Counted from the stretch's first letter, positions 26,846 to 36,903 are shown. The stretch is 64,000 nucleotides of DNA from Ktedonospora formicarum (GCF_016587355.1 NZ_BNJF01000002.1:1488001-1552000), one strand, 5' to 3'. The notes: generated by a model not told the origin, from the letters alone. A program made the numbers and translations.

Positions 26846-27468
26846 TGTTGCCAAGCCTGAGTTTGGACTTGCCCACAGTTAGAACCAATACCCGGAATAG
26901 CCTGCTGCGTCTGCCTATAGAGAAGAAAATTGATGAAAGAAGAAAAGAGGGAGTGGCCTTTGCTTAGGCTCTGGTATGGATTATGTAATTCCTATAGTCT
27001 AGAAGGTGAAGGAGAGGTAGATGTGATATGGGAAAATACATGCAAGGTTATGATCAAGCGCCTGTCAAAGCAATCGCGAGTGGCATCACTACGATCATCA
27101 TAAGCGTAGTCAAGAGCTATTTGTCATTATCGAGGCACCAGCGTGGTCTTGACCTGCAAATGTGGGGAAGATAAACTTGAAAGAGGAGATTTCTGCCAGG
27201 AAAGGGGAGAGTATGTAAAAGATGTAAAGGACCTGCGCGAAAATCCTTCCTACAAATATAAGATATTGTGAAAAAGGAGTATCTTGAGTATCTCGAATAA
27301 GGCGAAGGTTGGGTGATGTCTTTGCTTACACCTGATCAATTAGGTGGGGTGAGAAATGATCCAGCTGGTGGATAAATGGCGTTTGATTAAACAGAGCGTA
27401 ACAAGTTCAGCTCTAGGGCTGTTGGAGAGAAGCGACACAAGAGAAATGAGAGGTTATAATTTATCCCA

Positions 27469-28275
27469 ATGGCTACTATGAATAATGAGGAATCAGGTCG
27501 CCGCCGTGAGTCATTCGACTTGGTTGCCGAATACTACAATATGTACCGTTCACAGTACCCGCAGGTGGTGGTTGATACGATCATTGTGTTATCCAATCTT
27601 CACAAGGGAAGCAGAGCTCTTGAGATCGGCTGTGGAACAGGACAGCTCAGTGTTCCCTTGGCCCAACACGGTATAGATCTGCTGGCTCTAGAACTTGGCC
27701 CCCATCTGGCAGCTTTCGCAATACAGAACCTCAAACAGTTTCCCAACGCGCAAGTTAAAGTGAGTTCGTTTGAAGCGTGGCCCCTGTTTTCACAGCAGTT
27801 TAATGCAGTCATTAGTGCAAGTGCCTTCCACTGGATCGATCTTAATGTCCGATTCTCAAAGCCTGCTGAGGCTCTCTCCCCAGGAGGATTCCTGACGATC
27901 CTTCACGTTCACCACGTGAGAGGAGGCACGCCTGGTTTTATTGCAGATACACAGCCTTTTTACCTGAAATGGGGGCTGAGCAACGACCCGTCATTTCAGC
28001 CACCAGCACCTGATAATGTTCCGACAATGTACCCAGAGCTAGCCCAGTTACCTATGTTTCGTTCAGTCGAACGTCGCTATTTCGAAATCCCCATGAAGCA
28101 TTCAACCGCCTCTTATATAGGCTGGTTGCATACCGACTCCTTGGTCAATAGCATCAACGACCAGTCTCGGCATGGCTTCCTCCAAGATATCGAACGCCTG
28201 ATTGAATCGAAATACAACGGGGAAGTTGTCCGAAACTTCGTCTATGAAGTCATTGTCGCTCAAAGAGCTTCGTAG
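27469..28275 (+). CDS. Class I SAM-dependent methyltransferase
   Basis: A 268-residue Methyltransf_11/25-type enzyme. ALEIGCGTGQLSVPLA is motif I, LALELGPHL the acidic end of strand 2, AVISASAFHWIDL motif IV and LSPGGFLTIL motif VI. The N-terminal FDLVAEYYNMYRSQYP is usual for this group. The methyl acceptor is unknown. Start: ATG 27469, with ATG 27478 as an alternative; neither has a strong ribosome site. It is convergent with the histidine kinase downstream. Confidence 0.9.
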   Translation: MATMNNEESGRRRESFDLVAEYYNMYRSQYPQVVVDTIIVLSNLHKGSRALEIGCGTGQLSVPLAQHGIDLLALELGPHLAAFAIQNLKQFPNAQVKVSSFEAWPLFSQQFNAVISASAFHWIDLNVRFSKPAEALSPGGFLTILHVHHVRGGTPGFIADTQPFYLKWGLSNDPSFQPPAPDNVPTMYPELAQLPMFRSVERRYFEIPMKHSTASYIGWLHTDSLVNSINDQSRHGFLQDIERLIESKYNGEVVRNFVYEVIVAQRAS

Positions 28276-28295
28276 GTGGCTGTTTCAGTTTGCGC

Positions 28296-30533
28296 TCATT
28301 TGATTATGGGCAAGGTAAACCAGAAGGTGGAACCCTTCCCAGGTATGCTCTCAACACCTACTTCTCCGTGGTGTTGATCAATGAGTGTACGACAAATATA
28401 TAAACCCAGGCCCAATCCCTTCCCTGAGCCATTCTGAGCTGGTACTCCCTTGACCTGGTAGAAGCGCTGCCATAGTTCCTTTTGAGCCTCCTTAGTGATG
28501 CCTGGCCCCTGGTCTCGCACCCAAACACGAGCCATGCCCTTCTGAATGGTTAGTCCAATGTGGATTGGCTGATCTGCGCTCGAATAGCGGATTGCGTTGG
28601 TGAGATAGTTTGTTACTACCTGACCAATCCGAGCTCGGTCGGCATGTACCATGACCGTGGTGTGCTCTGGCAAGTCGAGCTGGAGCTTGTGCTCTGGCGC
28701 GACCATCCGCACATTCTCAACAGTTTCGCGCACGATTGAGGTCAGTTCACAGTGCTCCAATGAGATTTCCAGAGTATTCGCCGAGATTCGTGAGACATCC
28801 AACAGATCATTGATCAGATGTGTCTGAACATCTACTAGTTGGACGCTGGCTGCCAGACGTTCCATAAGATCATCGAAGAAAGCTCTCATTTCGGGGGACA
28901 GATTGTCGATTTGAGTGCCCAGGCGTTTTGCTCGTCGTTGCAGCAATTGGAATGTGCCTTTAAGCGCTGCCAGTGGGGTTTTCAACTCGTGGCTGGTCAT
29001 GCCGAGCATGAGGTCTTTTTGTCGTTCGATTTCTTTGCGGGCGGTCAAGTCTAAAACGAAAGCAATCAGTAACGGGGAAGCGCCTTCCTGGCGGAAGAGT
29101 GTGCCCCCAATCAGTACAGGTACTCGTTTACCATCTTTTGTGATATAGTCTTTTTCAAAAGGCCGAAAACGGTTGGTTGCGAGCATTTCCTCTACTGTCT
29201 GAATGGAGAGCGCCCGATCTTCAGGGACCGTCATCGTTATCCAGTTCATTCTTCCAGCTTTCAGGTCCTCATGGGTATAGCCTAAAAGCGAGAGGAAGGC
29301 ATCGTTCGCTTCGTAAATAGTTCCTGTCAAGTCAGACACGATGATTCCAATGATATTGGACTCCACAAGCCCACGAAAGCGCATTTCGCTTTCCCGCAAT
29401 GCTTCTTCTCCGCGTTTGCGCTCGGTGATGTCTTGCATATAAATCGAGAGTCCATTCTGCGTCGGGTACACATGCACTTCAACCCATCTCTGGGAGGTTG
29501 GATGAAGGGCTTCAAAGTGCATTGTCTGCTTCATCACCATTGCTGCACGATAATAGTGTTCAAAAGGTGTGCCAAGAAGATCAGGTGTCACATCCCACAG
29601 AATTTTGCCCTGCACCATTTCCCGGCTACTTCCTGTCAACTCCTCAGCTTTTTGATTCATATACGTAAAGCGCCACTCTGGATCGACAGACCAAAAATGA
29701 TCGGTAATACTCTCAAGAATGGTGGTGACCTGTTCTTCAGCCTGCTTCAGTTCCGTGATATTAATGACGGCTCCGAGCACGTGGACTGGGTAGCCTTGCG
29801 CATCAGTGATGACTTGACCTCTATCTGAGATCCAATGGATGCTTCCATCAGGCCAGCGAATGCGGTACTCAATCTGATACTCTGCACGTTCATTTATCAC
29901 ATCTGCCAGGAATTGGTCGACTGGTTCACGATCCTCAGGGGACAATGTTTCCAGGAAGCCCTTATAGTTAAGTGGAAGATCAGGCGACACACCTAAAATC
30001 GCTTTCCCCTGGTCCGTACAATTAATCTGATTTGTGATCAGATCCCAATCCCACATACCCACCCCCGAAGCTTTGAGGGCAAGTTGCACCCCTGCTTCAC
30101 TCATCTGACCTCTCTGTTCTTGCCCGGTGATATCTGTTCCACAGACGATGACCTCAAGGATAGATCCATCAGACTCGCGCACAGGAATCGCCCGCAGATC
30201 TACCAGGCAGTAGGTCCCATCATATCGACGAATGTGGCACTCTCTCCTCGTGGTAGAGCCAGTGGAGGCGGCTTGGGTCACAGCTTCTGCTATCAGAAGC
30301 TGGTCAGCGGGATGCAGTGCATCCCGCCATCCTCGTCCAAAATACTCGTGTTCTTGCTGACCAGTAAAGGTTTGCCAACTGGGGCAGCGTTCTTGCATTG
30401 AGCCATCTAGGGTTACTATCCAAAAGATATCGGCATCTTCTTGCATGATAGCCAGAAAACGATTCTCAGGTGCTTCATATCTTTGATGTGGTTGATTTCT
30501 CTCTTCTGGCTGATGGGAATGAGATACAGACAT
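28296..30533 (-). CDS. Multi-PAS sensor histidine kinase
   Basis: A 745-residue cytoplasmic sensor with no membrane span. Four PAS domains follow in order (about residues 25-145, 146-265, 270-385 and 386-505), the second with a PAC motif (YRIRWPDGSIHWISDRG). The dimerisation domain has the phospho-acceptor in MTSHELKTPL (about residue 514). The ATPase domain shows VVTNYLTNAIRYS (N box), VRDQGPGI (G1), GKGLGLGLYI (G2) and GSTFWFTLP. There is no receiver domain and no response-regulator gene next to it, so it is an orphan kinase. PAS ligands (light, redox, small molecules) cannot be predicted. Start ATG 30533 lies behind GGAGGAGGGCAA-type sequence. Confidence 0.95.
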   Translation of the reverse strand: MSVSHSHQPEERNQPHQRYEAPENRFLAIMQEDADIFWIVTLDGSMQERCPSWQTFTGQQEHEYFGRGWRDALHPADQLLIAEAVTQAASTGSTTRRECHIRRYDGTYCLVDLRAIPVRESDGSILEVIVCGTDITGQEQRGQMSEAGVQLALKASGVGMWDWDLITNQINCTDQGKAILGVSPDLPLNYKGFLETLSPEDREPVDQFLADVINERAEYQIEYRIRWPDGSIHWISDRGQVITDAQGYPVHVLGAVINITELKQAEEQVTTILESITDHFWSVDPEWRFTYMNQKAEELTGSSREMVQGKILWDVTPDLLGTPFEHYYRAAMVMKQTMHFEALHPTSQRWVEVHVYPTQNGLSIYMQDITERKRGEEALRESEMRFRGLVESNIIGIIVSDLTGTIYEANDAFLSLLGYTHEDLKAGRMNWITMTVPEDRALSIQTVEEMLATNRFRPFEKDYITKDGKRVPVLIGGTLFRQEGASPLLIAFVLDLTARKEIERQKDLMLGMTSHELKTPLAALKGTFQLLQRRAKRLGTQIDNLSPEMRAFFDDLMERLAASVQLVDVQTHLINDLLDVSRISANTLEISLEHCELTSIVRETVENVRMVAPEHKLQLDLPEHTTVMVHADRARIGQVVTNYLTNAIRYSSADQPIHIGLTIQKGMARVWVRDQGPGITKEAQKELWQRFYQVKGVPAQNGSGKGLGLGLYICRTLIDQHHGEVGVESIPGKGSTFWFTLPIIK

Positions 30534-30973
30534 CGGATTGCCCTCCTCCTCGCATGTCCCAGGGCCATTGAAAACGCCACTTTTCTCCTTACTGTACGTT
30601 CATCAGAGCATAAGGGTCTGGGATGGTGTGGAATTGGGAGCACTTTTCCACATGCAATGAGCTCTGTGAGACGGATAGAGTATGTGATGATTACTTGCTA
30701 TCATAATAGTGTAGATTAGGTGGTCAAAGTCAAGCACATCATTGCTTATTTTTAAGAAAGTGTCGGAGACACACGCTTCATTGTGCTAGAGGCCGATTTT
30801 GGGAAGAATTTATAGATGAATGGTATAAACGATACATTGGGAGATATCGCTTAGTGAGGTGCATCTTGATGACGCCAATAGTCTGGATGGGCTGAGGACT
30901 CATGCTTCTCTTTGTTTTCCAACCACATATAATATCTTAAGAAATTGCTTCATCTGATTCTAGGAGGAATCAT
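30534..30973. other. Divergent intergenic region, nothing specific
   Basis: About 440 bases between divergent genes. AT-rich stretches near 30690-30760 could hold promoters, but no clear -35/-10 pair or palindrome was found. The AGGAGGAAT at 30961-30969 is the ribosome site of the next gene. Confidence 0.5.
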
Positions 30974-31696
30974 ATGCATGATCTTCTTGAGCGTGTTATT
31001 GCCGCGCATGGTGGCCTTAATTGCTGGAACTCTTTTAAGGAGATGACCGCAACCATCATCACCGGTGGAGGATTGTGGCAGATGAAGGGTCTTGAGCAGG
31101 ATTCCAATCTCCGTGAGGAGACAATTATGCTTCACGAGGAAATTGCGTCTGTCAGCCCATTCGGTCAGCCGAATTGGCGTACTGCATTTACGCCCAATAG
31201 GATTGCGATAGAAACCATCACGGGGACCGTTGTCAGAGAACTCCTCAATCCAAGGACCTCTTTCACCAACCACATTATGAACACGCCTTGGGATCCGCTT
31301 CAGCGTGCATATTTTAACGGCTATGCGCTGTGGACCTACCTTACGACGCCATTTCTTCTGGCTATGCCTGGCTTCGAGATTATTGAAATCTCGCCCTGGC
31401 AAGAAGGTGGAGAACTTTGGCGTGGGTTGCATGCACGTTTTCCGGAAGCAATCGCCAGCCATAGCAAAGAACAGGACTTCTACTTTGGCGAGGATTTTCT
31501 CCTGCGCCGGCACGACTATCATGTTGATGTGGCAGGTGGCTTTCCAGCAGCACAATATGTCTATGACATAATTGAAGTTAGGGGGCTCCGCTTTCCAACC
31601 AGGCGTCGTGCATATATGCGTGGCCCAGGCCTGAAACCAATTCGCGATCTGCTAATGGTCTCGATTGATCTAATGGATTTCCGACTCACAACCTAA
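30974..31696 (+). CDS. Conserved-looking hypothetical protein, 240 aa
   Basis: The ATG at 30974 follows AGGAGG, a strong ribosome site, so the gene is probably real. It begins MHDLLERVIAAHGGLNCWNSF, and an AHGG-W start is common in proteins that carry a large lipid- or ligand-binding beta fold. No signal peptide or membrane span is seen. Later features are PWQEGGELWRGLHARFPEAIASHSKEQ, YFGEDFLLRRHDY and FPTRRRAYMRGPG. The composition suggests a soluble LolA-like beta barrel, which is a weak inference. No operon partner. Confidence 0.7.
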   Translation: MHDLLERVIAAHGGLNCWNSFKEMTATIITGGGLWQMKGLEQDSNLREETIMLHEEIASVSPFGQPNWRTAFTPNRIAIETITGTVVRELLNPRTSFTNHIMNTPWDPLQRAYFNGYALWTYLTTPFLLAMPGFEIIEISPWQEGGELWRGLHARFPEAIASHSKEQDFYFGEDFLLRRHDYHVDVAGGFPAAQYVYDIIEVRGLRFPTRRRAYMRGPGLKPIRDLLMVSIDLMDFRLTT

Positions 31697-31726
31697 AGGA
31701 GCACCTGGTAGCCACGTCTTACGGAC

Positions 31727-32227
31727 TCACTGTCTCAGTCGGTATGGAGGACTGTCAGGAGTCGTTCCTTGTTCTTTGAGATAGATATCAAACACTAGAA
31801 CTTCCATAAAACGTTCAGGAAAATGTAAAGCAGTAAAGCCAACTTTTTGATAGAGAGCATGAGCATCTTTCGTCGAGAGCACCCAGCGCCGCAATCCCTG
31901 TAAGTCAGGATGCGCTTTTACCGTCTCCATCAGCCACGTTCCCAGCCCTTGACCCTGATAGGGGTCCAGAATAAATACATCGGCAACATACGCAAAGGTG
32001 GCGTAGTCTGTGATAATCTTTGCAAACCCCACCTGTTGATCTTGCAGATAGAGGCCAAAGGTCAGAGCATGCTCAAGAGAGCGCCTGACGGTTTCCAGAG
32101 GAATGCCTTGAGCCCAGTAGGAGGTGGTAAGGTAGCGATGAATGACCTGAAGATCGAGGCGATTTTTATCGGTGCTAATGACATACATTCCACGATGCCA
32201 TTCCTGAATCACGGTGGTTCCCTCCAA
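31727..32227 (-). CDS. GNAT family N-acetyltransferase
   Basis: A 166-residue GNAT protein: YLTTSYWAQGIPLETVRRSLEHALTFGLY, QVGFAKIITDYATFAYVADVFILDPYQGQGLGTWL (strands 2-4 and the acetyl-CoA loop), then RWVLSTKDAHALYQKVGF at the C-terminus. This order matches small bacterial acetyltransferases of the YycN/YjaB-like kind. Substrate unknown. It is a single gene; the start ATG is at 32227, after GGAGGGAACC. Confidence 0.9.
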   Translation of the reverse strand: MEGTTVIQEWHRGMYVISTDKNRLDLQVIHRYLTTSYWAQGIPLETVRRSLEHALTFGLYLQDQQVGFAKIITDYATFAYVADVFILDPYQGQGLGTWLMETVKAHPDLQGLRRWVLSTKDAHALYQKVGFTALHFPERFMEVLVFDIYLKEQGTTPDSPPYRLRQ

Positions 32228-32523
32228 AGATGTGGTGTTGGATCAAGATACCAGAGGTTCTTTGAAGTGGCAAGGGCCAATTGGGCAAGGGCAGAAAAGC
32301 CAAAGCATTAGGAATGGAGTCCGCATTTTGGCTCATTAGGCCATTTTCAATCATTGCTTGATCGTGGGTGATGTTAGTCAGCCCGTGGAACGGGAAGGCA
32401 TATCGACATGGTTCAAACCCTAAGCTCGTTTCCAGAGTGTCAGGGCTTGCTGATAATGACCTCGGCTTTGAGCCAGAAGTGCTCCAGCACAATCTTCATG
32501 AGAAGATGCAGTGTCTGCTTATT

Positions 32524-32741
32524 TTAGTGCGACTCCGGCGAAAGACTCTTCTTCAGGAGTGTTTGAAACTGCTCATAAATCAACTCATCCAGTAAGGCGC
32601 ATGTGTCGAGATAATGGGCGTAAAATGTTCCTCGATTGACATTGGCCCGGTTGGCGATATCCCGAATCGTCATCGCCAGAAAGCCCTTCTCCTTCATCAC
32701 CTGCTTTGAGAGGAGGGCTGAAAGGGAAATAACAAATCAGG
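32524..32741 (-). pseudogene. TetR-family regulator remnant (DNA-binding part)
   Basis: Reading the minus strand from about 32741 gives SLSALLSKQVMKEKGFLAM, then TIRDIANRANVNRGTFYAHY and LDTCALLDELIYEQF, the complete helix-turn-helix region of a TetR regulator, ending in a TGA about 14 codons later. The frame is closed upstream by a TGA, the only start is a GTG at 32700, and the whole ligand-binding domain is missing. It is therefore a truncated leftover, not a working regulator. It lies between a GNAT gene and the MarR gene. Confidence 0.65.
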
Positions 32742-32871
32742 AAAATATTCTTCCTCTCATACTATTCATAGTAACCATCCTCTCCCAGCCAGTCAAAGTA
32801 CACTGGCAGAGACAAATGCTTGTGTTTGTGGTGTCTCCTCCGAAAAGTGTTGAATCATTTAGCAAAATATG

Positions 32872-32904
32872 TTAAGATCTTAATATTAAGTACTTAGTAT
32901 TAAG
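32872..32904 (+). promoter_or_regulatory. Operator array upstream of marR-like gene
   Basis: Three AT-rich palindromic elements are packed together: TTAAGATCTTAA (32872-32883), CTTAATATTAAG (32879-32890) and its near copy CTTAGTATTAAG (32893-32904). They end eight bases before the MarR start codon, as expected for autoregulation by a MarR dimer that blocks the promoter. Confidence 0.6.
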
Positions 32905-32912
32905 GGGTTAAT

Positions 32913-33356
32913 ATGGCGATAGACACTCATCCTAGCTATCTCTTAGGCAGGTTCATGTTGGAACTGGACCGTGCTGCTGATCGCCTATTGCAGGTGCAGG
33001 TGGGTATTACCTACAAGCGTGCCCTTTTTCTGTTTGTTCTGCAACACGCTGGTACAGTCACTCAACATGAGTTGGCTGTCGCCCTTGGCTATAGCGATCC
33101 AGCTGTGAGCATGATGCTGGTAGAACTTGCCAGAGACGGTTACATCCAGACGACAAGGAGTCCGGAGCATGGTCGCAAACGGCTCGTGACCATCACGCCG
33201 AAAGGTAACGAAGTGGTGACCCGTGGGCGACAACTGCTGGATGCGCACTTTGACCAGTTGCTAGCCCTTGCAGATGTGGATGCTCAGCAGTTGCGTGAGA
33301 TTACCGAACGGTTATATCAAGCCCTGATGTTGAAATTAAAGGAGGAACAGATATGA
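32913..33356 (+). CDS. MarR family transcription regulator
   Basis: A 147-residue winged-helix protein. ITYKRALFLFVLQHAGTVTQHELAVALGYSDPAVSMMLVELARDGYI is the recognition region, followed by the wing TRSPEHGRKRLVTITPKGNEVV and a C-terminal dimerisation helix. Such proteins repress efflux or detoxification genes until a phenolic or oxidant ligand binds. The start ATG 32913 follows AAGGGGTTA. Its stop overlaps the hydrolase start (ATGA), so the two genes form an autoregulated operon. Confidence 0.9.
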   Translation: MAIDTHPSYLLGRFMLELDRAADRLLQVQVGITYKRALFLFVLQHAGTVTQHELAVALGYSDPAVSMMLVELARDGYIQTTRSPEHGRKRLVTITPKGNEVVTRGRQLLDAHFDQLLALADVDAQQLREITERLYQALMLKLKEEQI

Positions 33357-34225
33357 CAACGACTTCTATAGATGCTGCTACCTCCACTGCTCACATGGTG
33401 GTCTCCCAGGATGGAGCGAAGATCAGCTATCTTACACTTGGACATGGACCAGCGGTTATCGTGATTCCAGGCGCCCTCTCTCTGGCTGCTGACTATGCTG
33501 CCTTCGGGCGCGCGCTAGCTGAACAGTTTACTGTGCATATCATTGAACGGCGTGGGCGTGGGCAGAGCAGTCCGCAAGGCGCTGATTACAGCATCCAAAA
33601 AGAGTGTGAGGATGTGCTGGCTTTGCAGCGTCAGACTGGCGCTTCTGGTCTTGTGGGCCACAGTTTTGGAGGATTCGTCGCTCTAGAAGTTGCTCGCAAC
33701 AATCCCTCGTTCACCAACGTCGCAGTCTACGAACCCGGCGTCTCGATTGAGGGGTCCATACCAGCCGGCTGGATGCCTCGCTTTAGTCAGAAGCTAGCTG
33801 AGCAAAAGAACCTCGATGCATTTGTTGAGTTTGTAAGAGGTATAAACCCTGAATCTTCAGGCAAACTCCCGCCCTGGCTCATGAAATTCATGCTGCTCCT
33901 ATTCATGAGTTCCCATGAGCGCAAGCAGAAGCTGGATCTTCTTCATGAGTGTCTGCGCGAGCATCAGGAAGAAGTTCGGCTTGATGGTAGCTATGAAAAC
34001 TATCGAGAAATAGAAGCCTCGGTACTGCTCATGTATGGGGGCAAATCCTATAACCCTCGGCTCCAACGGACGATGGAACGGTTGGCTGCAGTCATCCCGC
34101 GCACAGAAACACATACATTTCCCAAGCTTGACCACTTTGGCATCGACCAAGGGGCTCCACAAGAAGTCGCCAGGGTCGTTGGCGCCTCCTTTCTGAGGGA
34201 GCAGGCTACACCCCCTCTGAGATAA
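33353..34225 (+). CDS. Alpha/beta hydrolase
   Basis: A 290-residue alpha/beta-hydrolase fold enzyme. The nucleophile serine lies in GLVGHSFGGFVALEVA, HG with PAVIVIPGA forms the oxyanion region, VLLMYGGKS is the strand before the acid, and the histidine is in FPKLDHFGIDQGAP. RRGRGQS is typical of esterase/lactonase-like members. The substrate is unknown. It is translationally coupled to the MarR regulator, which suggests it degrades or releases the ligand sensed by MarR, an inference. Confidence 0.88.
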   Translation: MTTTSIDAATSTAHMVVSQDGAKISYLTLGHGPAVIVIPGALSLAADYAAFGRALAEQFTVHIIERRGRGQSSPQGADYSIQKECEDVLALQRQTGASGLVGHSFGGFVALEVARNNPSFTNVAVYEPGVSIEGSIPAGWMPRFSQKLAEQKNLDAFVEFVRGINPESSGKLPPWLMKFMLLLFMSSHERKQKLDLLHECLREHQEEVRLDGSYENYREIEASVLLMYGGKSYNPRLQRTMERLAAVIPRTETHTFPKLDHFGIDQGAPQEVARVVGASFLREQATPPLR

Positions 34226-34337
34226 TTGAGCGTGGCATTCGCGTTAATACCAATCACGATTGGCCCAAGCCTGTCCAGGCTTCTATGAGGTCAGCAAGAC
34301 AAAGTGTGCCAGGTGTTCTCCGCGGCACAGGGGGCTG

Positions 34338-34364
34338 GATGCTCACAGGGAGGCTGTGAGCATC
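34338..34364 (+). terminator. Hairpin after the hydrolase gene
   Basis: A perfect 11-bp stem GATGCTCACAG/CTGTGAGCATC with loop GGAGG, followed by TTATCCCTTT. It lies about 110 bases after the hydrolase stop and just before the convergent GT39 gene end. Confidence 0.6.
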
Positions 34365-34386
34365 TTATCCCTTTAGAGCCTGAAGA

Positions 34387-36546
34387 TTATGATATAGGGA
34401 GCGTTAGCAAGGTTGACCCGTCTGGAGCAAGCATACTGGCAGGGGAGCTACTTACCAGGCGATGCGTTGCCAAATGGAAGGGCCCATAGGTTGGGTTATA
34501 GGGCTCCATCGTGTACGTTCGCGCCTGGAAGGCAACCTTTTGTGGGCGCGTGACATGGTTGGTTGGGGAAAGCTGAAAAGAGACGATAAGTTGATCACCA
34601 GCTTGCGCATTACTCAACGTGCAACTGCTGTTCAATGAAGCAACAGTATCACTGATTTGGGCGTGCATCTCGTAGACATACCGTTTTCCAGAACCAGGTT
34701 CATATGGTTGTCGTACCGTCCAACGAGTGACCAGCGGAGATTCAGATCCATCTTGCCAGACCACCGAGGGCGCTGCCTGAAGTTGTGGAGCAAATACCGG
34801 ACCACTCGACGTTTCCTCATTGGTAGAGGCTGACGGCAGAGCATACAACAGATAAGGTGAGCCTCCAAGGCGCGCAGATTCCCCCAATAGCTTCGCGGCG
34901 TTGAGAAGCGCCAATGCCTTTCCCGTTCGCGCGTATGGTGCCATAATAAGTATCGCGGGGCCATCTTCTTTACGTGGCATTAGCAAACAGGTATCAGCAC
35001 GGTATACCGTCGTTGGATAGCGTGTGTGCTCTCCTAGGTAGTACATTGACAATTCTGTGGAGCGATCTGTCGCAATCAAGATGCGACGTGCGTGATACTG
35101 ATCCGCAAGCGCTTCTGCTTTTTCCAGGACCGCAAGCGATGAATCGAGTGCTTCATAGTATGAGGCAGACTCCTGAGAACCATGGTCACGAAAATAACCC
35201 TGGGTCTTATCGCGTATGTTGGCAACACTTCCCATCAGTTGAGCCAGAACAAGAAAAGCTAAAACAACATATAAAGCCCGGAGTAGAGGTTTGGCGATCC
35301 TTTGCCAGCGGGCATTGTCCCAACTTCCTAGTGTTCCAGGTAATAGTCCTATTAAAATGAATGGGGCGGGAACGGTCATAAAAAGGTATTGTGGAAATAT
35401 TGGCGCGGAATGGCGAGTAAGTATCAGCACCGGAAGTATTTGCCAAGCACACAGAATTGCCAATCCTGCCACTGCTGGACGTGGCATAAAGCTCTCCCAG
35501 GATTGCCAGAATCTCTGTCGAGTCTCCTCAGCTTTACGCCGATCTCGAATCTGCTGATACCAGCGCCACAATACTGTGCCACTCAATACAATAATAGTTA
35601 CGAGCGCCAGTGCCAGAATTAGGTATTCAAATGGTTGCAGGTATGGGTAAAAGAGTTTGCCGAATGATTGTGGATATGAGGGACGTGAGCGTATGCTATA
35701 TGGTCCAAGAAGCAGACCCTCAAAAAAGATGGCTTGCTTGTCAATGAGCGCTGCCCGAGATTGCATAACCATTAATGGAAGTTCATGGAAACCAGTCAAA
35801 AGTTGCCAGAGCAAATAGGGGAAGAAGACAATACCAACGCCAAGGCACGCATAGAACATGTCCCGCCACCGAATGGTTGTGGGTGCCAGCAGAACAGCCA
35901 GACAAAGCACGCTTCCTAGGATAATCGTAGTCGGGTGCATTTGATAAAGGATGCTTAACAGAAGACACGCAGGAAAGAACCAACCCTTACGCCGCTCAAC
36001 GACTCCACGAAACAGAGCAAAGATGAAGAGCATGGTAAATAGGTACATCATGTTGGGTTGCCACAATGTACGCGAGTAATTTAACGGAAGGGGCGCGACC
36101 GCATAGAGGAAAGTGGCAAAAATTGCCGCCATACGACCATAATACTTATGCACAAATATGTAGGTAATCGCGACGGAAAGTGTTGCAAGGGAGCCAGTCA
36201 ACAACGTTCCGGCAATGGGATTTGACGTAAAGAGAGTAGCTGGCATCAATAGATAAATGGACCCAGGGGCATTCGCAAAACCAATCGAGGCTTCATTGCT
36301 CGTTACTGGTAAGAGTCCCTGATGGACAGCATCATAGGCCATACGAAAGAGGGCTGCCTGATCAGTATTGAACTCACTACTTCCAAGATGATACAGGCGC
36401 AGCCATCCCGCAATCAACAATAATACATAGAATTCCCAGTTGCGTAATATGCTCCATAAATAGGAACGAAATAATTTGGTCTCATGGTCTTTAGTAGGCT
36501 TTGATCGAATAGTGTCTATTGAAAAGCTCACACGCATTAGCTCCAT
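34387..36546 (-). CDS. GT39-like membrane glycosyltransferase
   Basis: A 719-residue protein with about ten spans in the first 470 residues and a soluble C-terminal part of about 250 residues. WLRLYHLGSSEFNTDQAALFRMAYDAVHQG is the first extracytoplasmic loop of dolichyl-phosphate-mannose-mannosyltransferase/ArnT-like proteins, with an acidic residue where the catalytic Asp is expected; YAVAPLPLNYSRTLWQPNMM is also typical. Members use polyprenyl-phosphate sugars on the outer face of the membrane. The acceptor is unknown. The last 150 residues (Ser/Thr/Pro-rich beta-type) are unusual. Start: ATG 36546. Confidence 0.82.
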   Translation of the reverse strand: MELMRVSFSIDTIRSKPTKDHETKLFRSYLWSILRNWEFYVLLLIAGWLRLYHLGSSEFNTDQAALFRMAYDAVHQGLLPVTSNEASIGFANAPGSIYLLMPATLFTSNPIAGTLLTGSLATLSVAITYIFVHKYYGRMAAIFATFLYAVAPLPLNYSRTLWQPNMMYLFTMLFIFALFRGVVERRKGWFFPACLLLSILYQMHPTTIILGSVLCLAVLLAPTTIRWRDMFYACLGVGIVFFPYLLWQLLTGFHELPLMVMQSRAALIDKQAIFFEGLLLGPYSIRSRPSYPQSFGKLFYPYLQPFEYLILALALVTIIVLSGTVLWRWYQQIRDRRKAEETRQRFWQSWESFMPRPAVAGLAILCAWQILPVLILTRHSAPIFPQYLFMTVPAPFILIGLLPGTLGSWDNARWQRIAKPLLRALYVVLAFLVLAQLMGSVANIRDKTQGYFRDHGSQESASYYEALDSSLAVLEKAEALADQYHARRILIATDRSTELSMYYLGEHTRYPTTVYRADTCLLMPRKEDGPAILIMAPYARTGKALALLNAAKLLGESARLGGSPYLLYALPSASTNEETSSGPVFAPQLQAAPSVVWQDGSESPLVTRWTVRQPYEPGSGKRYVYEMHAQISDTVASLNSSCTLSNAQAGDQLIVSFQLSPTNHVTRPQKVAFQARTYTMEPYNPTYGPFHLATHRLVSSSPASMLAPDGSTLLTLPIS

Positions 36547-36903
36547 TTCTGGCTGATTCTACCCCATCATTATCATATAGATAGAATAAAGTAAATACAG
36601 GATACCAAGCCCAGAGAATGAAAAGCAACTAGTAACTGGATGTATAGGAGAACTTTCTGCTGTTTCGGCTACTGGTGCGAGGTAGTTGGCATTAGATAGT
36701 GGATGGAGTTCGATAAGCGGGATGGCTACATATTCTTGATAGGAAGGCGAAAGAATATGTTTGACACTCTCGAAGAGAGTGTGGGTAATGAGGCAAAAGC
36801 AATCTGTCTTTAGATCCTCAGTAGTAGCTGCTACTGGCGATAATCTACAGACAGATTGTACGCGGGAACGTGTCGTTGGCAAGGATTGTAATATTCCTGG
36901 AGT

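Noticed and set aside
36559..36882. 107-codon frame upstream of the GT39-like gene
   Set aside because: It begins with TTG without a ribosome site; only the last 17 residues look like a membrane span. Too weak to list as a gene.
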